Positions 1 to 8,012 of a stretch of 52,626 bases of DNA are shown in pieces; position 1 is the stretch's first letter; every line of letters begins with the position of its first letter. Location of the stretch: NCBI GenBank assembly GCA_029262005.1, contig JAJDAG010000063.1:1-52626 (forward strand). Reading direction: 5' to 3'. The position numbers and the translations under genes are program-made. Origin of the DNA: Candidatus Zhuqueibacterota bacterium (GTDB lineage Bacteria > Zhuqueibacterota > Zhuqueibacteria > Oceanimicrobiales > Oceanimicrobiaceae). Below the pieces are notes generated by a model. It made no database searches. It was not told the origin of the DNA and was given only the letters and a program-made list of their open reading frames with translations.

Positions 1-1
1 T

Positions 2-835
2 GCCAAACAACCTGTTGTCACCGCAGACTCCGGTCAGTTGCAGCAAGTACTTATGAATCTTTGTGCGAATGCACGCGATGCCCTGCCGAATGGCGGAAAA
101 TTGACTCTGAAAACAGATTCGGTTGATGGCCGGGAACTAAATTTTTTACCCAAGGAGCAGCGAAAGAAAAAATATGTTAAAATTGCTGTAACAGACTCTG
201 GAGAGGGAATATCTCCCGAAGCCCTGTCTCACATTTTTGACCCGTTCTTTACGACTAAGGAAGTTGGCAAAGGTACAGGTCTTGGCCTGGCCGTAACCTA
301 TGGCATCATTCAGCAACACGATGGCTACATTCATGTGCACAGTAAATTGGCTGTTGGAACAACTTTTGAAATCCACTTGCCTGCTGCGACAGAACAACAT
401 ATTACCACAAAAAGCGAAACACAGTCCAAACAGGTTATGTCCGGCTATGAAAAAATATTGGTGGTTGAAGATGATGAGACCGTACGCAATGTCACGGTGA
501 GGATATTGAAAAGCCTTAATTATGAGATCCGAACCGCTGCAAACAGTGATGAAGCCATGGCTTGTTTTACCGAGAATTATGAGGATATTGACCTTGTTTT
601 AATGGATGTTGTGATTCCAACAGAAAGTGGCCCGGAAGTTTATAAAAAGATGCTGGCGCTCAGATTTGATTTGCCGGTTATTTTTGTGACCGGATACGAA
701 ATACATGCCAGGATTGAAGATCTGAAAGAAGGTCCACAGAAACATCTAGTCCACATATTGCAGAAGCCGTATAGTAGAAGAGCGCTAGGGAAAAAACTGC
801 GTGAAGTTTTTGATTATCCGAGGGTTTCTTCATAG
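2..835 (+). CDS. Hybrid sensor histidine kinase, C-terminal part (HATPase + receiver), cut by window start
   Basis: The reading frame is open to the left edge, so the sensor and HisKA parts lie outside the window. What remains is a HATPase_c domain (about residues 1-125) with N box NLCANARDA, G1 DSGEGI, F box FDPFFTTK and G2 GTGLGLAV, then a linker and a receiver domain (about 150-275) with acidic pocket VEDDE, likely phospho-acceptor Asp in LVLMDVVIP, Thr in FVTGYE and Lys in LQKPYS. The kinase would phosphorylate its own receiver or pass phosphate on to a phosphotransfer protein. The same order (HisKA-HATPase-REC) is found in the large kinase at 34437-38195, so the two may be paralogues. 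The 3' end overlaps the convergent helicase gene by 22 bases. The family is certain; the signal sensed cannot be seen. Confidence 0.93.
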   Translation, partial: AKQPVVTADSGQLQQVLMNLCANARDALPNGGKLTLKTDSVDGRELNFLPKEQRKKKYVKIAVTDSGEGISPEALSHIFDPFFTTKEVGKGTGLGLAVTYGIIQQHDGYIHVHSKLAVGTTFEIHLPAATEQHITTKSETQSKQVMSGYEKILVVEDDETVRNVTVRILKSLNYEIRTAANSDEAMACFTENYEDIDLVLMDVVIPTESGPEVYKKMLALRFDLPVIFVTGYEIHARIEDLKEGPQKHLVHILQKPYSRRALGKKLREVFDYPRVSS

Positions 836-3351
836 AAGGTTTCCAGGGCAGCCGAGACTTTTTTTGTATCGCCCACGACCATCCGACAAGCAGGCAAGGA
901 GTTTAGGAAAACCTTGCCGTAGCGTTTCTGCACCACGCGTTTATCCAAAATCAAAACCGTGCCGCAATCTGTTTTTCGCCGAATCAATCGGCCAAAACCT
1001 TGCTTAAATCGAATGGCGGCTTGTGGCACGGAATACTGCATAAAGGCATTGCCGCCATTATTTTCAATGGCTTCCACCCGTGCCTGCACAATCGGTTCTG
1101 TGGGTACCTTGAACGGCAGCTTGACAATAATCACGGAACCTAACGATTCGCCTTGAACATCGACGCCTTCCCAAAAACTATCGGTGGCAAGTAAAACGGA
1201 AGAAATATCCGACTTAAATCGCTCCAACAATTGATGCCGATTTTCCATGCCCTGCTTGTAGCAATTAATGCCAACGCGTTCCAGCCGTTCATGCAACGAG
1301 ACATAACTATTGTGCAACAAGCCGTACGAAGTGAACAGGACAAAAGCGCGCCCCTTGGAAAGCTGAATAAAATCAAACAAAATATCCGGCAGGGATTGAC
1401 TAAATACGGAACTACCGGGGTCGGGAATATCCAGGGGGATGGCCACCATCGCCTGTTGTTTGTAGTCGAACGGGGTAGGTAAACTCAACTCCAGGATATC
1501 TTCAGGCGGCAAGTGATTGAGCCCAAATCGCTGCCGCAAATAATTGAAACTTTTGTCCACAGTCAGTGTTGCCGACGTCATAATTATGTTTTTAAAACGA
1601 TCATAAACAGCGCTTTTCAACAGGGGTGCAACTTCCAGTGGTGACGCGAGGAAACGAACAATAACCGCATTTTTATAGCCCTTCTTGACTTCCAACCAGC
1701 GAACATTGGTGGAATCCTGTTCTAGCAGAACATGCTCAATGCTTGTGGCCGCAGCATCCAGCCGGTCAAGTTGTGCGCGCAAATCGACGGTCATCGATTG
1801 GATTTGCGCATCATCAACCGCCGGTAATTGCTCAATGCGTTTAACGATGTTGGCAAGAGCGGCTGTGAATTTCCTAATTGCCTGAACAGCCAACTTTATC
1901 GGCAGACTCACTTGTTCCTGCCATTCGGTGCTTTCCAGAGTCGTTTCTGTGAGCCGCAGCTTAACTTCACGATACCCTGCATCTGCGTTGCCGCCGGCGG
2001 TGACGGCTGCATAAATGTCCTCAAATACAGCGCGCGTTTGCTTTTTTAGATTTTCAACAGTCAAGATGCCATTTTGTTGCAAAGAGTGTTGAATGGCAAT
2101 GAAATCTTTATGGGGCAAACTGGCACCGAGACGGGTTAAACGATGTGAGAAATAGACCAAAAGTCCTTTTTCCTGGGAACCGCTTTTGCGGTGAAGCTTG
2201 TCGAGCAAACTCGCAACGCCCATTGAAGTCACGCGGGTGCCAAAATAGCGCGTAGCCACATCTTCAATATTATGCGCCTCATCAAAAATAATGCGGTCGT
2301 AGCTGGGCAAGATCGCATTTTCAGAAGTTCCTGTGGCTGCACGAACTGCCAGATCGGCAAACAAGAGATGATGATTTACCACCAGAATATCTGCAACGGC
2401 TGCCCTGCGCCGGGCCGCATAAAAAAAGCAGGAACTGTAAAACGGGCATTTTGTCCGCAAAGAGGTATCGCTTTCAGACTGCACCTTTTCCCAAATATCA
2501 TAGCGAGGAACATGGCCTAAGTCTGATTTGCTGCCATCGCGGGTTGTGGCAGCCCACTCACCAAGGGCTTTCAGTTCTTTTAAATGTTGCTCGTCAGTAA
2601 AAAGATCGAGTTCCATGTCCGCATCGGCGAGCTTGCGCTTGCAGGCGTAATTGCTGCGCCCCTTTACAAGCACTGCCTTGAACTCTTCGTTTAGAACCTT
2701 TTGTAGAAATGGTAAGTCCTTGTTGATCAATTGTTCCTGCAAGTTGATGGTATTGGTCGAAATGACCACGCGTTCTTTGTTGTTAAGGGCATAAGTGATG
2801 GCCGGCAACAGATAGGCCAGGGTCTTCCCGGTACCGGTTCCAGCCTCAATAACAGCAACTTTGTCTTCATTCATGGCTGCGCTCACGGCACGCACCATTT
2901 CGAGCTGTTCGGTTCGCTTCTCATAATCTTGCAGTTGTTTGGCGACCGGGCCTCCTTCGGAAAGAATCGAAACCAGGAGGTCTGCATTCAGCGGAATGAG
3001 TACTTTCTCTTCGAACGGCTCAACAACAACGTAAACATCAGAGGCTTCATTATTGACAATGTAGAATCCGACGCCATCATTCCCAAGAATGGAGGCCACG
3101 TGCAGGTCGGGGGAGGAGGGACGGAGTACACCACTCGGATGGTTGTGAATCACCACATCGCCATGCCGCGCAACTTGCAACAGAGCCGGAGCGGAAAACT
3201 CATTCCCTCTGGCGTGCACTTGAACTTCCGCAACCAACCTGTCTTTGTTTACATGGCCGACGAGAAAAACCTCATTGGTGCCGGCGTCGACAATGTAACT
3301 CCGAATCGCCGATCTCGCTTCGTCGGAAATGTAGTCGCTTATGTTACTCAT
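814..3351 (-). CDS. dinG: DinG/XPD-type helicase fused to an N-terminal JAB (RadC-like) domain
   Basis: An 845-residue superfamily 2 DNA helicase of the DinG/Rad3 type, expected to unwind DNA 5'-3' in repair. Walker A is AGTGTGKT near residue 170, the DEAH box is in IIFDEAHNIED, and motif VI lies in FGRLIRRKTDCG. Only three of the cysteines expected for an iron-sulphur cluster are evident (NYACKRK and KCPFYSSC), so cluster binding is uncertain. Residues 1-115 form a separate RadC-like JAB/JAMM module: Glu27 in NEVFLVG, then H69-N-H71-P, S79 and D82, giving the full HxHx(10)D metal site. DinG proteins more often carry a DnaQ-type exonuclease or no extra domain at this end. It lies just downstream of an exonuclease gene on the same strand (66-base gap), which suggests a repair pair. 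The ATG start gives the complete JAB domain. Confidence 0.93.
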   Translation of the reverse strand: MSNISDYISDEARSAIRSYIVDAGTNEVFLVGHVNKDRLVAEVQVHARGNEFSAPALLQVARHGDVVIHNHPSGVLRPSSPDLHVASILGNDGVGFYIVNNEASDVYVVVEPFEEKVLIPLNADLLVSILSEGGPVAKQLQDYEKRTEQLEMVRAVSAAMNEDKVAVIEAGTGTGKTLAYLLPAITYALNNKERVVISTNTINLQEQLINKDLPFLQKVLNEEFKAVLVKGRSNYACKRKLADADMELDLFTDEQHLKELKALGEWAATTRDGSKSDLGHVPRYDIWEKVQSESDTSLRTKCPFYSSCFFYAARRRAAVADILVVNHHLLFADLAVRAATGTSENAILPSYDRIIFDEAHNIEDVATRYFGTRVTSMGVASLLDKLHRKSGSQEKGLLVYFSHRLTRLGASLPHKDFIAIQHSLQQNGILTVENLKKQTRAVFEDIYAAVTAGGNADAGYREVKLRLTETTLESTEWQEQVSLPIKLAVQAIRKFTAALANIVKRIEQLPAVDDAQIQSMTVDLRAQLDRLDAAATSIEHVLLEQDSTNVRWLEVKKGYKNAVIVRFLASPLEVAPLLKSAVYDRFKNIIMTSATLTVDKSFNYLRQRFGLNHLPPEDILELSLPTPFDYKQQAMVAIPLDIPDPGSSVFSQSLPDILFDFIQLSKGRAFVLFTSYGLLHNSYVSLHERLERVGINCYKQGMENRHQLLERFKSDISSVLLATDSFWEGVDVQGESLGSVIIVKLPFKVPTEPIVQARVEAIENNGGNAFMQYSVPQAAIRFKQGFGRLIRRKTDCGTVLILDKRVVQKRYGKVFLNSLPACRMVVGDTKKVSAALETFYEETLG

Positions 3352-3417
3352 CTACCGAAAAAATCAATTTATCTGCATCGCAAAATATATCCACTCAGGA
3401 TACGTCAGTCGTGCTAC

Positions 3418-4365
3418 TCACGTATTCAACGCCGCAAGTGGACTGGCATTAAAACCCAGTCCACGCAAGGTTTCATGGAACGGGCCAGGTCCGTGAGTCG
3501 TGTAAATTTTTTTTGCTTTGGTCTGACGCGCGTATGCTATCAGGCCATCAAAATCTGCATGGTCACTTAAAGGCAACGCGTCATCAAGGCCCTCGCGCTG
3601 TTTTACTTTTGGATTTACTGCCCAGCCGGTCAAAAAAACAACCTGTTTGCGCTCGAGTTTCTGTACTAACCTCGATCTGAGCGCAATACGCGGAATGATG
3701 AGTACTTTGCCCTCAAGCTCGGTCTTTTTATGTTTCTGCCATTGCCCGAAATTGACACCAAAGTTTTCATAAACTTGCGCAAGCACAGCGACCGAACCGT
3801 GCACACTCAATTCAAACCCTGCATCGCCGAGTATTTTCATCGCTTCCTGGGTTTTTCCCAAAGTATAACCGGCAACAACCGGAACGCAGCCACGGCGAAA
3901 AGCCGCAGCAACAAACTCAAGCAACTGCTCAATCACCAACATACGTTCTGGAAATCGAAACTGTGGTTGCCCAAAGGTGCTTTCCATAATAAGGATGTCG
4001 CACTCGGGTACTTCGATGGGCTCGGCCGTGGCGCTGGTTTCCATGTTGAAATCGCCGGAATAAAGCAGGCGCCTGCCATCAACATTGATCAGGGTTTGCG
4101 CAGAGCCTAAAATATGGCCCGCTGGATAGAGCGTCGCATCTCCGCCATCGAACGCATATTTTTCGCCAAACTGCAAACCGACAGACCGGGCAAGCCCAAT
4201 CCGCTTTTTCAGAAATTGAAGGGTTGGTTCGGTGGCGATAATTAGTTTGTGTTTACGAGCGTGATCCAAGTGCGCATGCGAAACAACGCAGGTATCGACA
4301 CGGCGGGTAGCGTCGAGCCAGAGAGCGCTATTGGTGATGCCAATGCCGTTATCATAAAAAAACAT
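3418..4365 (-). CDS. MBL-fold DNA exonuclease, ligase-associated damage-response / CPSF-SNM1 type
   Basis: A 315-residue metallo-beta-lactamase-fold nuclease. Visible metal motifs are SHAHLDHA (HxHxDH, near residue 29), PAGHILGSAQ (motif 3 His), YSGDFN (motif 4 Asp), ESTFG, LSDHADFDG and a final THG. The order and spacing resemble the exonuclease that travels with an ATP-dependent DNA ligase and an Lhr-type helicase in the ligase-associated damage-response operon; it is also often annotated as an mRNA 3'-end processing factor. No ligase gene is nearby; the neighbour is the JAB-DinG helicase, with the same orientation. The start has a GGAAAG ribosome-binding site 6 bases upstream. DNA rather than RNA as substrate is inferred from the family resemblance and the neighbour. 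Confidence 0.85.
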   Translation of the reverse strand: MFFYDNGIGITNSALWLDATRRVDTCVVSHAHLDHARKHKLIIATEPTLQFLKKRIGLARSVGLQFGEKYAFDGGDATLYPAGHILGSAQTLINVDGRRLLYSGDFNMETSATAEPIEVPECDILIMESTFGQPQFRFPERMLVIEQLLEFVAAAFRRGCVPVVAGYTLGKTQEAMKILGDAGFELSVHGSVAVLAQVYENFGVNFGQWQKHKKTELEGKVLIIPRIALRSRLVQKLERKQVVFLTGWAVNPKVKQREGLDDALPLSDHADFDGLIAYARQTKAKKIYTTHGPGPFHETLRGLGFNASPLAALNT

Positions 4366-4634
4366 ACTACTCTTTCCAAAGATCTTTGTAATCTTTGCTC
4401 ACCGGAGTGAAGCAAGCCAAAGGCTGACTGTCAATCCCGAGTAAGTCAGGTGTCGAAACGAAACAGTTTATTTTATCCTGCACAACTCGCCAGGGTGATC
4501 TATAAAACAGGACGTGAAACAATTCAGAACAAAACGCCACCGCTTGGTCATGAAGAAATGAGGTGACGCCGGGTGACATTGTGTTCTGAATCTGATTAAA
4601 ATTTGTCGTTGTCAGTTCTAACTGGCGAGTTTGC

Positions 4635-5063
4635 TTAAACCCGGTATGTATCCGGCTTCCAGTTTTTGATCGCCTGCTTGATTCCATCTTCTGAAAGATT
4701 TTCCTTTACTGCTTTTGCTTCCAACTCAAGCAATTCTTCGTCAGAAGCGAAACGCAAACCAATAATTTGCCGGGTTGAAAGGCCGGGGTCAAGCAATTTA
4801 CCATTCATAACAAAATGGCGTAAATTTTCCTCGGCTCGAATGGCCCGGTCCTGCGCCTTTAAAGCAAACACCCGTGTGTAAAACCACACTAAAATCAATG
4901 CGATTGCCAAAGCGGTAATCAACGATGCGCTGTAAATACCAGCCGTGCCAAGGGACTTAAATAAATTGACAAATGCGCCAATTGCAGAAGCAAGGAGAAT
5001 GAGCGCCGCTACAAAGTGGTACATAGGTACAAAACGATGATGTGTCTTGTAGGTTTGAGACAT
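4635..5063 (-). CDS. DUF6526 family small membrane protein
   Basis: A 142-residue protein with two predicted membrane helices (about residues 13-35 and 42-64) followed by a soluble, charged C-terminal part. The stretches RVFALKAQDRAIRAEE and LSTRQIIGLRFASDEEL are typical of the DUF6526 family, which is common in Bacteroidetes and relatives and has no known function. A GGAGGGAAA ribosome-binding site precedes the ATG. It is transcribed leftward, with sppA about 110 bases upstream. The 270 bases between it and the nuclease gene contain no convincing gene. Confidence 0.85.
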   Translation of the reverse strand: MSQTYKTHHRFVPMYHFVAALILLASAIGAFVNLFKSLGTAGIYSASLITALAIALILVWFYTRVFALKAQDRAIRAEENLRHFVMNGKLLDPGLSTRQIIGLRFASDEELLELEAKAVKENLSEDGIKQAIKNWKPDTYRV

Positions 5064-5175
5064 GGTGTTTTCCCTCCGTATTTTGTTATTGTATTTTAAT
5101 GAGTTTACGCAAAATAGCTTGATAATTCAAGCAACAACTTAACAATTTTATAAACTTTGAAACAAAGTAAAGCCA

Positions 5176-7584
5176 TTACTTCTCATACTCCGGATAAGCG
5201 CCGGGCAAAAGAAATGGCGCAGGCCTACCGTTGAGTTGCAGCAATTGCTTAAGGAACTGTGTCTCTTGTTTGACTTCTGCTTTTACGGGTAGCAGTTGTT
5301 CACTGAGATTGAACCAGCCTTTAGTCATCGGTAATTCGACCAAATCGATTTTCTCATCAGGCAGAATACCAGCCTCTTTTCGGGCGATGGCAATGGCAGA
5401 AAGAAGCCCGCCGATTTCATCAACAAGGCCAGTTTCTTTGCCGTCAATGCCTGAATAAATACGACCCTGGGCAATCTCCCGCACTCGCGCTTCATCCAGA
5501 CCGCGGCCATCGGCTACCAGTTTGACAAATTGGTCGTAATATTTTAGAATATACGTTTTTATTTTTTCCCGTTCCTCCGGTGTAACATTCCGTGCCGGTA
5601 TTTCCAATGGCGTAAAAGGCAAGCGGACGCCTTTGCCCATGTCCGCATGCTGGCCACGCTGCACAAGGTCGGCGGTCATGCCAAGCTTGTCGCCAAAACC
5701 AGCATCATAAAGCCAACCCCCAATCACGCCGATGGAGCCGGTCACAGTATTGGGCCCGGCGACAATCTTGCTGCCGTAAATAGAAACCCAGTAGCCGCCT
5801 GAAGCGGCAACCTGGCCTTGAGAAATAATAACAGGCTTTATTTCAGCACAGGATTTAACTGCCTGCGCTACAAAATCGCTGGCCATAGCGTCGCCGCCGG
5901 GAGAGTCCACACGAAAAACCACTGCTTTTATCGAGGAGTTCTCGGTCAGGGTGTCAAACACTTTTTCAAGCCAGCGCGCGCGAATGCCGGAATCCATTTC
6001 GCACACGCCAAGGGCATAGACAATTGCAATTTTATCACGACTGCCCCAATCTTTAATTGCGCCGGCATTTTCGAAAAGATTACTTACCGACAATCCAACC
6101 GCCGGTTTGCCGGTCGCCTTTGCAATAATACCATCAATATCAGACCAACGCGCCAGGGTGTCGACCAGGCCTGCTGCGAGCGCATGGTCGGCCATGAAAA
6201 AAACTTCTTCATCAACAAATTTGTCGAATTGTTCAGGCGAAATTTTTCTGGCAGTGCAAACGTCGGAACGCGTCAGTTCATACCAGTCATCCACATAAGC
6301 CTGCAACTGCTCGCGATCAGCTTCGGACATGCTGTCTCGGGATAAACTTTCTACGGCCGATTTATATTTAAAAAAACGCCACGCGTCAAAGCCAAGGCCA
6401 AGTTTTTTTAACGTGCCTTTTACGTAAGTACGGCCCAATGCGTACCCGTCCAACATCACACTACCCTGCCGGTCACAAATCACCTGATCGGCTACGCTAG
6501 CCAGATGATAGCCGGTCATCCCCACATTGTCTATAAAAATGATCACTTTTTTGCCTGCTGCTTTTGCCTGCTTTAAGGCTTCGCGAATTTCCCAGGCATG
6601 TTCCGGCCGCACCTGCATCGCGGATAAATTGAGTGCCAGCGCTTGCACTCTCGGATCGGCGATGGCGGCCTGGATATTGCGTAAAATCTCCAGAAGGCGA
6701 GGGCTATCTGTGTCCAGATATTTGTACTTCAAATAGCTGACGCGACCTTTGAGCGTCAGCGGCACGTAATATTTTGATTTGTCAAAACGTTCGGTCACAC
6801 TGCCTCTTTCGTGCGCGCCAAACCGGCTGAAATAGGTGGTGCCGGTGTAGTTTGTATCGCGATCATAATGCGCCTGGGCGCCGACACTTTTTTTGCCGAA
6901 ATTAAAACTTAGGCCGACTGTAAAACGCTTTGTGTCAAAATAACGTGTCAGCACAGTCACACCGGGAAAAAGTTCTGCAGCGCCACCGACACTCCATTGT
7001 GCATCTTTAAAACGCACCCCTTTCTGCAGAGCAGCATCAGCGAAAAGTGTCAATCGAGAATTTCCCAAAGGCCGAATGCCAAGCTCACTGACGCCTTCCC
7101 TCTGAGCGCTTTGCACCGATTGGTTCGCAATAAATCCGGTTGAAAAATATTTGGACGGACGGAAGATCGCGCCAAGAGTGAGGTGTTTTTCGCGGCGAGA
7201 CGCGTTGGCTGAACCCGTGGACCAGCCGTAACCAATTCCCATAGCAAGTGCCCTCGAGCCGCCTGCCATGGAGAGTTTATAATCTTTCACAGAAATGCCG
7301 CCGACTTTTTGGCGCTGAACGGCCAGGCCCAAAGAGTGAGACCCGGCAAAGGCACCCCAATTCTCAATACGAAACGGGCTCTTTCTGTCATTGCTCCAGA
7401 ATAACTTTAACTCAGGAGCAGTGAGAAATGCCAGGTTTGCCGGATTGCTGAATCCAGCCAGGCCCCCGGCATAACCAGCTGGTGGCGCAAGTAGAAAATT
7501 GGAACGACTGTAGTAGTCAGGTAAGGGTTGCGCCAGCGCGACTGCCGACGACAACAGTAAGAGAAAAGCTGCTGAGCGTAACAT
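5176..7584 (-). CDS. sppA: SppA-type signal peptide peptidase with N-terminal PorV/OMPP1-like beta-barrel region
   Basis: An 802-residue serine protease of the long (67K-type, tandem-domain) SppA family, which degrades cleaved signal peptides in the membrane. The catalytic dyad is visible: Lys408 in FFKYKSAVES in the first repeat and Ser595 in VAASGGYW in the second, a spacing (187) close to that of E. coli SppA (200). Unusual is the N-terminus: a cleavable signal peptide (residues 1-18, ending ALA-Q) and then about 240 residues of alternating polar/hydrophobic, Gly/Tyr/Phe-rich strands containing GFSNPANLAF, the motif seen at the start of OMPP1/PorV-type outer-membrane barrels. Ordinary SppA has one N-terminal membrane helix instead. 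The protein may therefore sit at the outer membrane. The start has an AGGGAG ribosome-binding site. The protease assignment is firm; the barrel is inferred from sequence character. Confidence 0.92.
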   Translation of the reverse strand: MLRSAAFLLLLSSAVALAQPLPDYYSRSNFLLAPPAGYAGGLAGFSNPANLAFLTAPELKLFWSNDRKSPFRIENWGAFAGSHSLGLAVQRQKVGGISVKDYKLSMAGGSRALAMGIGYGWSTGSANASRREKHLTLGAIFRPSKYFSTGFIANQSVQSAQREGVSELGIRPLGNSRLTLFADAALQKGVRFKDAQWSVGGAAELFPGVTVLTRYFDTKRFTVGLSFNFGKKSVGAQAHYDRDTNYTGTTYFSRFGAHERGSVTERFDKSKYYVPLTLKGRVSYLKYKYLDTDSPRLLEILRNIQAAIADPRVQALALNLSAMQVRPEHAWEIREALKQAKAAGKKVIIFIDNVGMTGYHLASVADQVICDRQGSVMLDGYALGRTYVKGTLKKLGLGFDAWRFFKYKSAVESLSRDSMSEADREQLQAYVDDWYELTRSDVCTARKISPEQFDKFVDEEVFFMADHALAAGLVDTLARWSDIDGIIAKATGKPAVGLSVSNLFENAGAIKDWGSRDKIAIVYALGVCEMDSGIRARWLEKVFDTLTENSSIKAVVFRVDSPGGDAMASDFVAQAVKSCAEIKPVIISQGQVAASGGYWVSIYGSKIVAGPNTVTGSIGVIGGWLYDAGFGDKLGMTADLVQRGQHADMGKGVRLPFTPLEIPARNVTPEEREKIKTYILKYYDQFVKLVADGRGLDEARVREIAQGRIYSGIDGKETGLVDEIGGLLSAIAIARKEAGILPDEKIDLVELPMTKGWFNLSEQLLPVKAEVKQETQFLKQLLQLNGRPAPFLLPGAYPEYEK

Positions 7585-7646
7585 TTTATCTCCCTGTGAC
7601 TGTTATGAAAATTATGAAAATATAAACAGTAACTCAAGTTTGGCAG

Positions 7647-8007
7647 CTACCTAAAGTACTGATTTTTATACTTTGTTGCACCCGTTACCGCTTCTCTGAA
7701 CTCGGTCCAAAAAATAGTGTGATTGTCAAAGCCAGCCTCTAAAAGCAGTTGCAAATCTTCCTGAAGTGGCAGCGCCGTCCAGAGTAACAACCTGGACAGC
7801 AGCATATTTTTGCAGGAAGCGTGCAGTAAAATAGCCAGTACCGGTGCCGAGGTCAAGCGCGCGAACAGGGGTGTTTTCAGGGAAATGCAGAACTTGCAAG
7901 GCAATATCCACCATTTTGGCACGATTGGGGTGCATGAGCGCCATGTCTGCATCGTAGGATGCCACGCGTTCCGGCCAGTCGTAAGCTTCAATGCTGTAAC
8001 TGAACAC
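7647..8007 (-). pseudogene. Decayed class I SAM-dependent methyltransferase (internal deletion plus frameshift)
   Basis: From a GTG at 8007 the frame reads as the beginning of a SAM methyltransferase: an FSYSIEAYDWPERVASYD-like N-terminus, then motif I ALDLGTGTGYFTARFL and the acidic end of strand 2, VVTLD. About here the frame fails, and a different frame (stop at 7647) continues with LPLQEDLQLLLEAGFDNHT and IFWTEFREAVTGATK, which is the C-terminal end of the same family. The roughly 100 residues normally lying between (motifs II-III and the strand 4-5 region) are missing. The simplest reading is an internal deletion that also shifted the frame; an assembly error is possible. It starts 5 bases after the carboxypeptidase gene, so it was probably the last gene of the rho unit. 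Confidence 0.8.
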
Positions 8008-8012
8008 AAATT

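Noticed and set aside
2731-3570. 279-codon + strand frame opposite the JAB-DinG gene
   Set aside because: It is the antisense shadow of a gene with clear domains; its translation has no family features.
4367-4687. 106-codon open frame between the DUF6526 gene and the exonuclease gene, ending one base before the exonuclease start
   Set aside because: No recognisable motif, its first part overlaps the end of the DUF6526 gene, and no ribosome-binding site supports an internal start. The close stop/start junction is suggestive but not enough.
5117-5132. Inverted repeat GCTTGA-TAAT-TCAAGC after sppA
   Set aside because: Short stem with no T-run on the relevant strand; too weak to call a terminator or operator.
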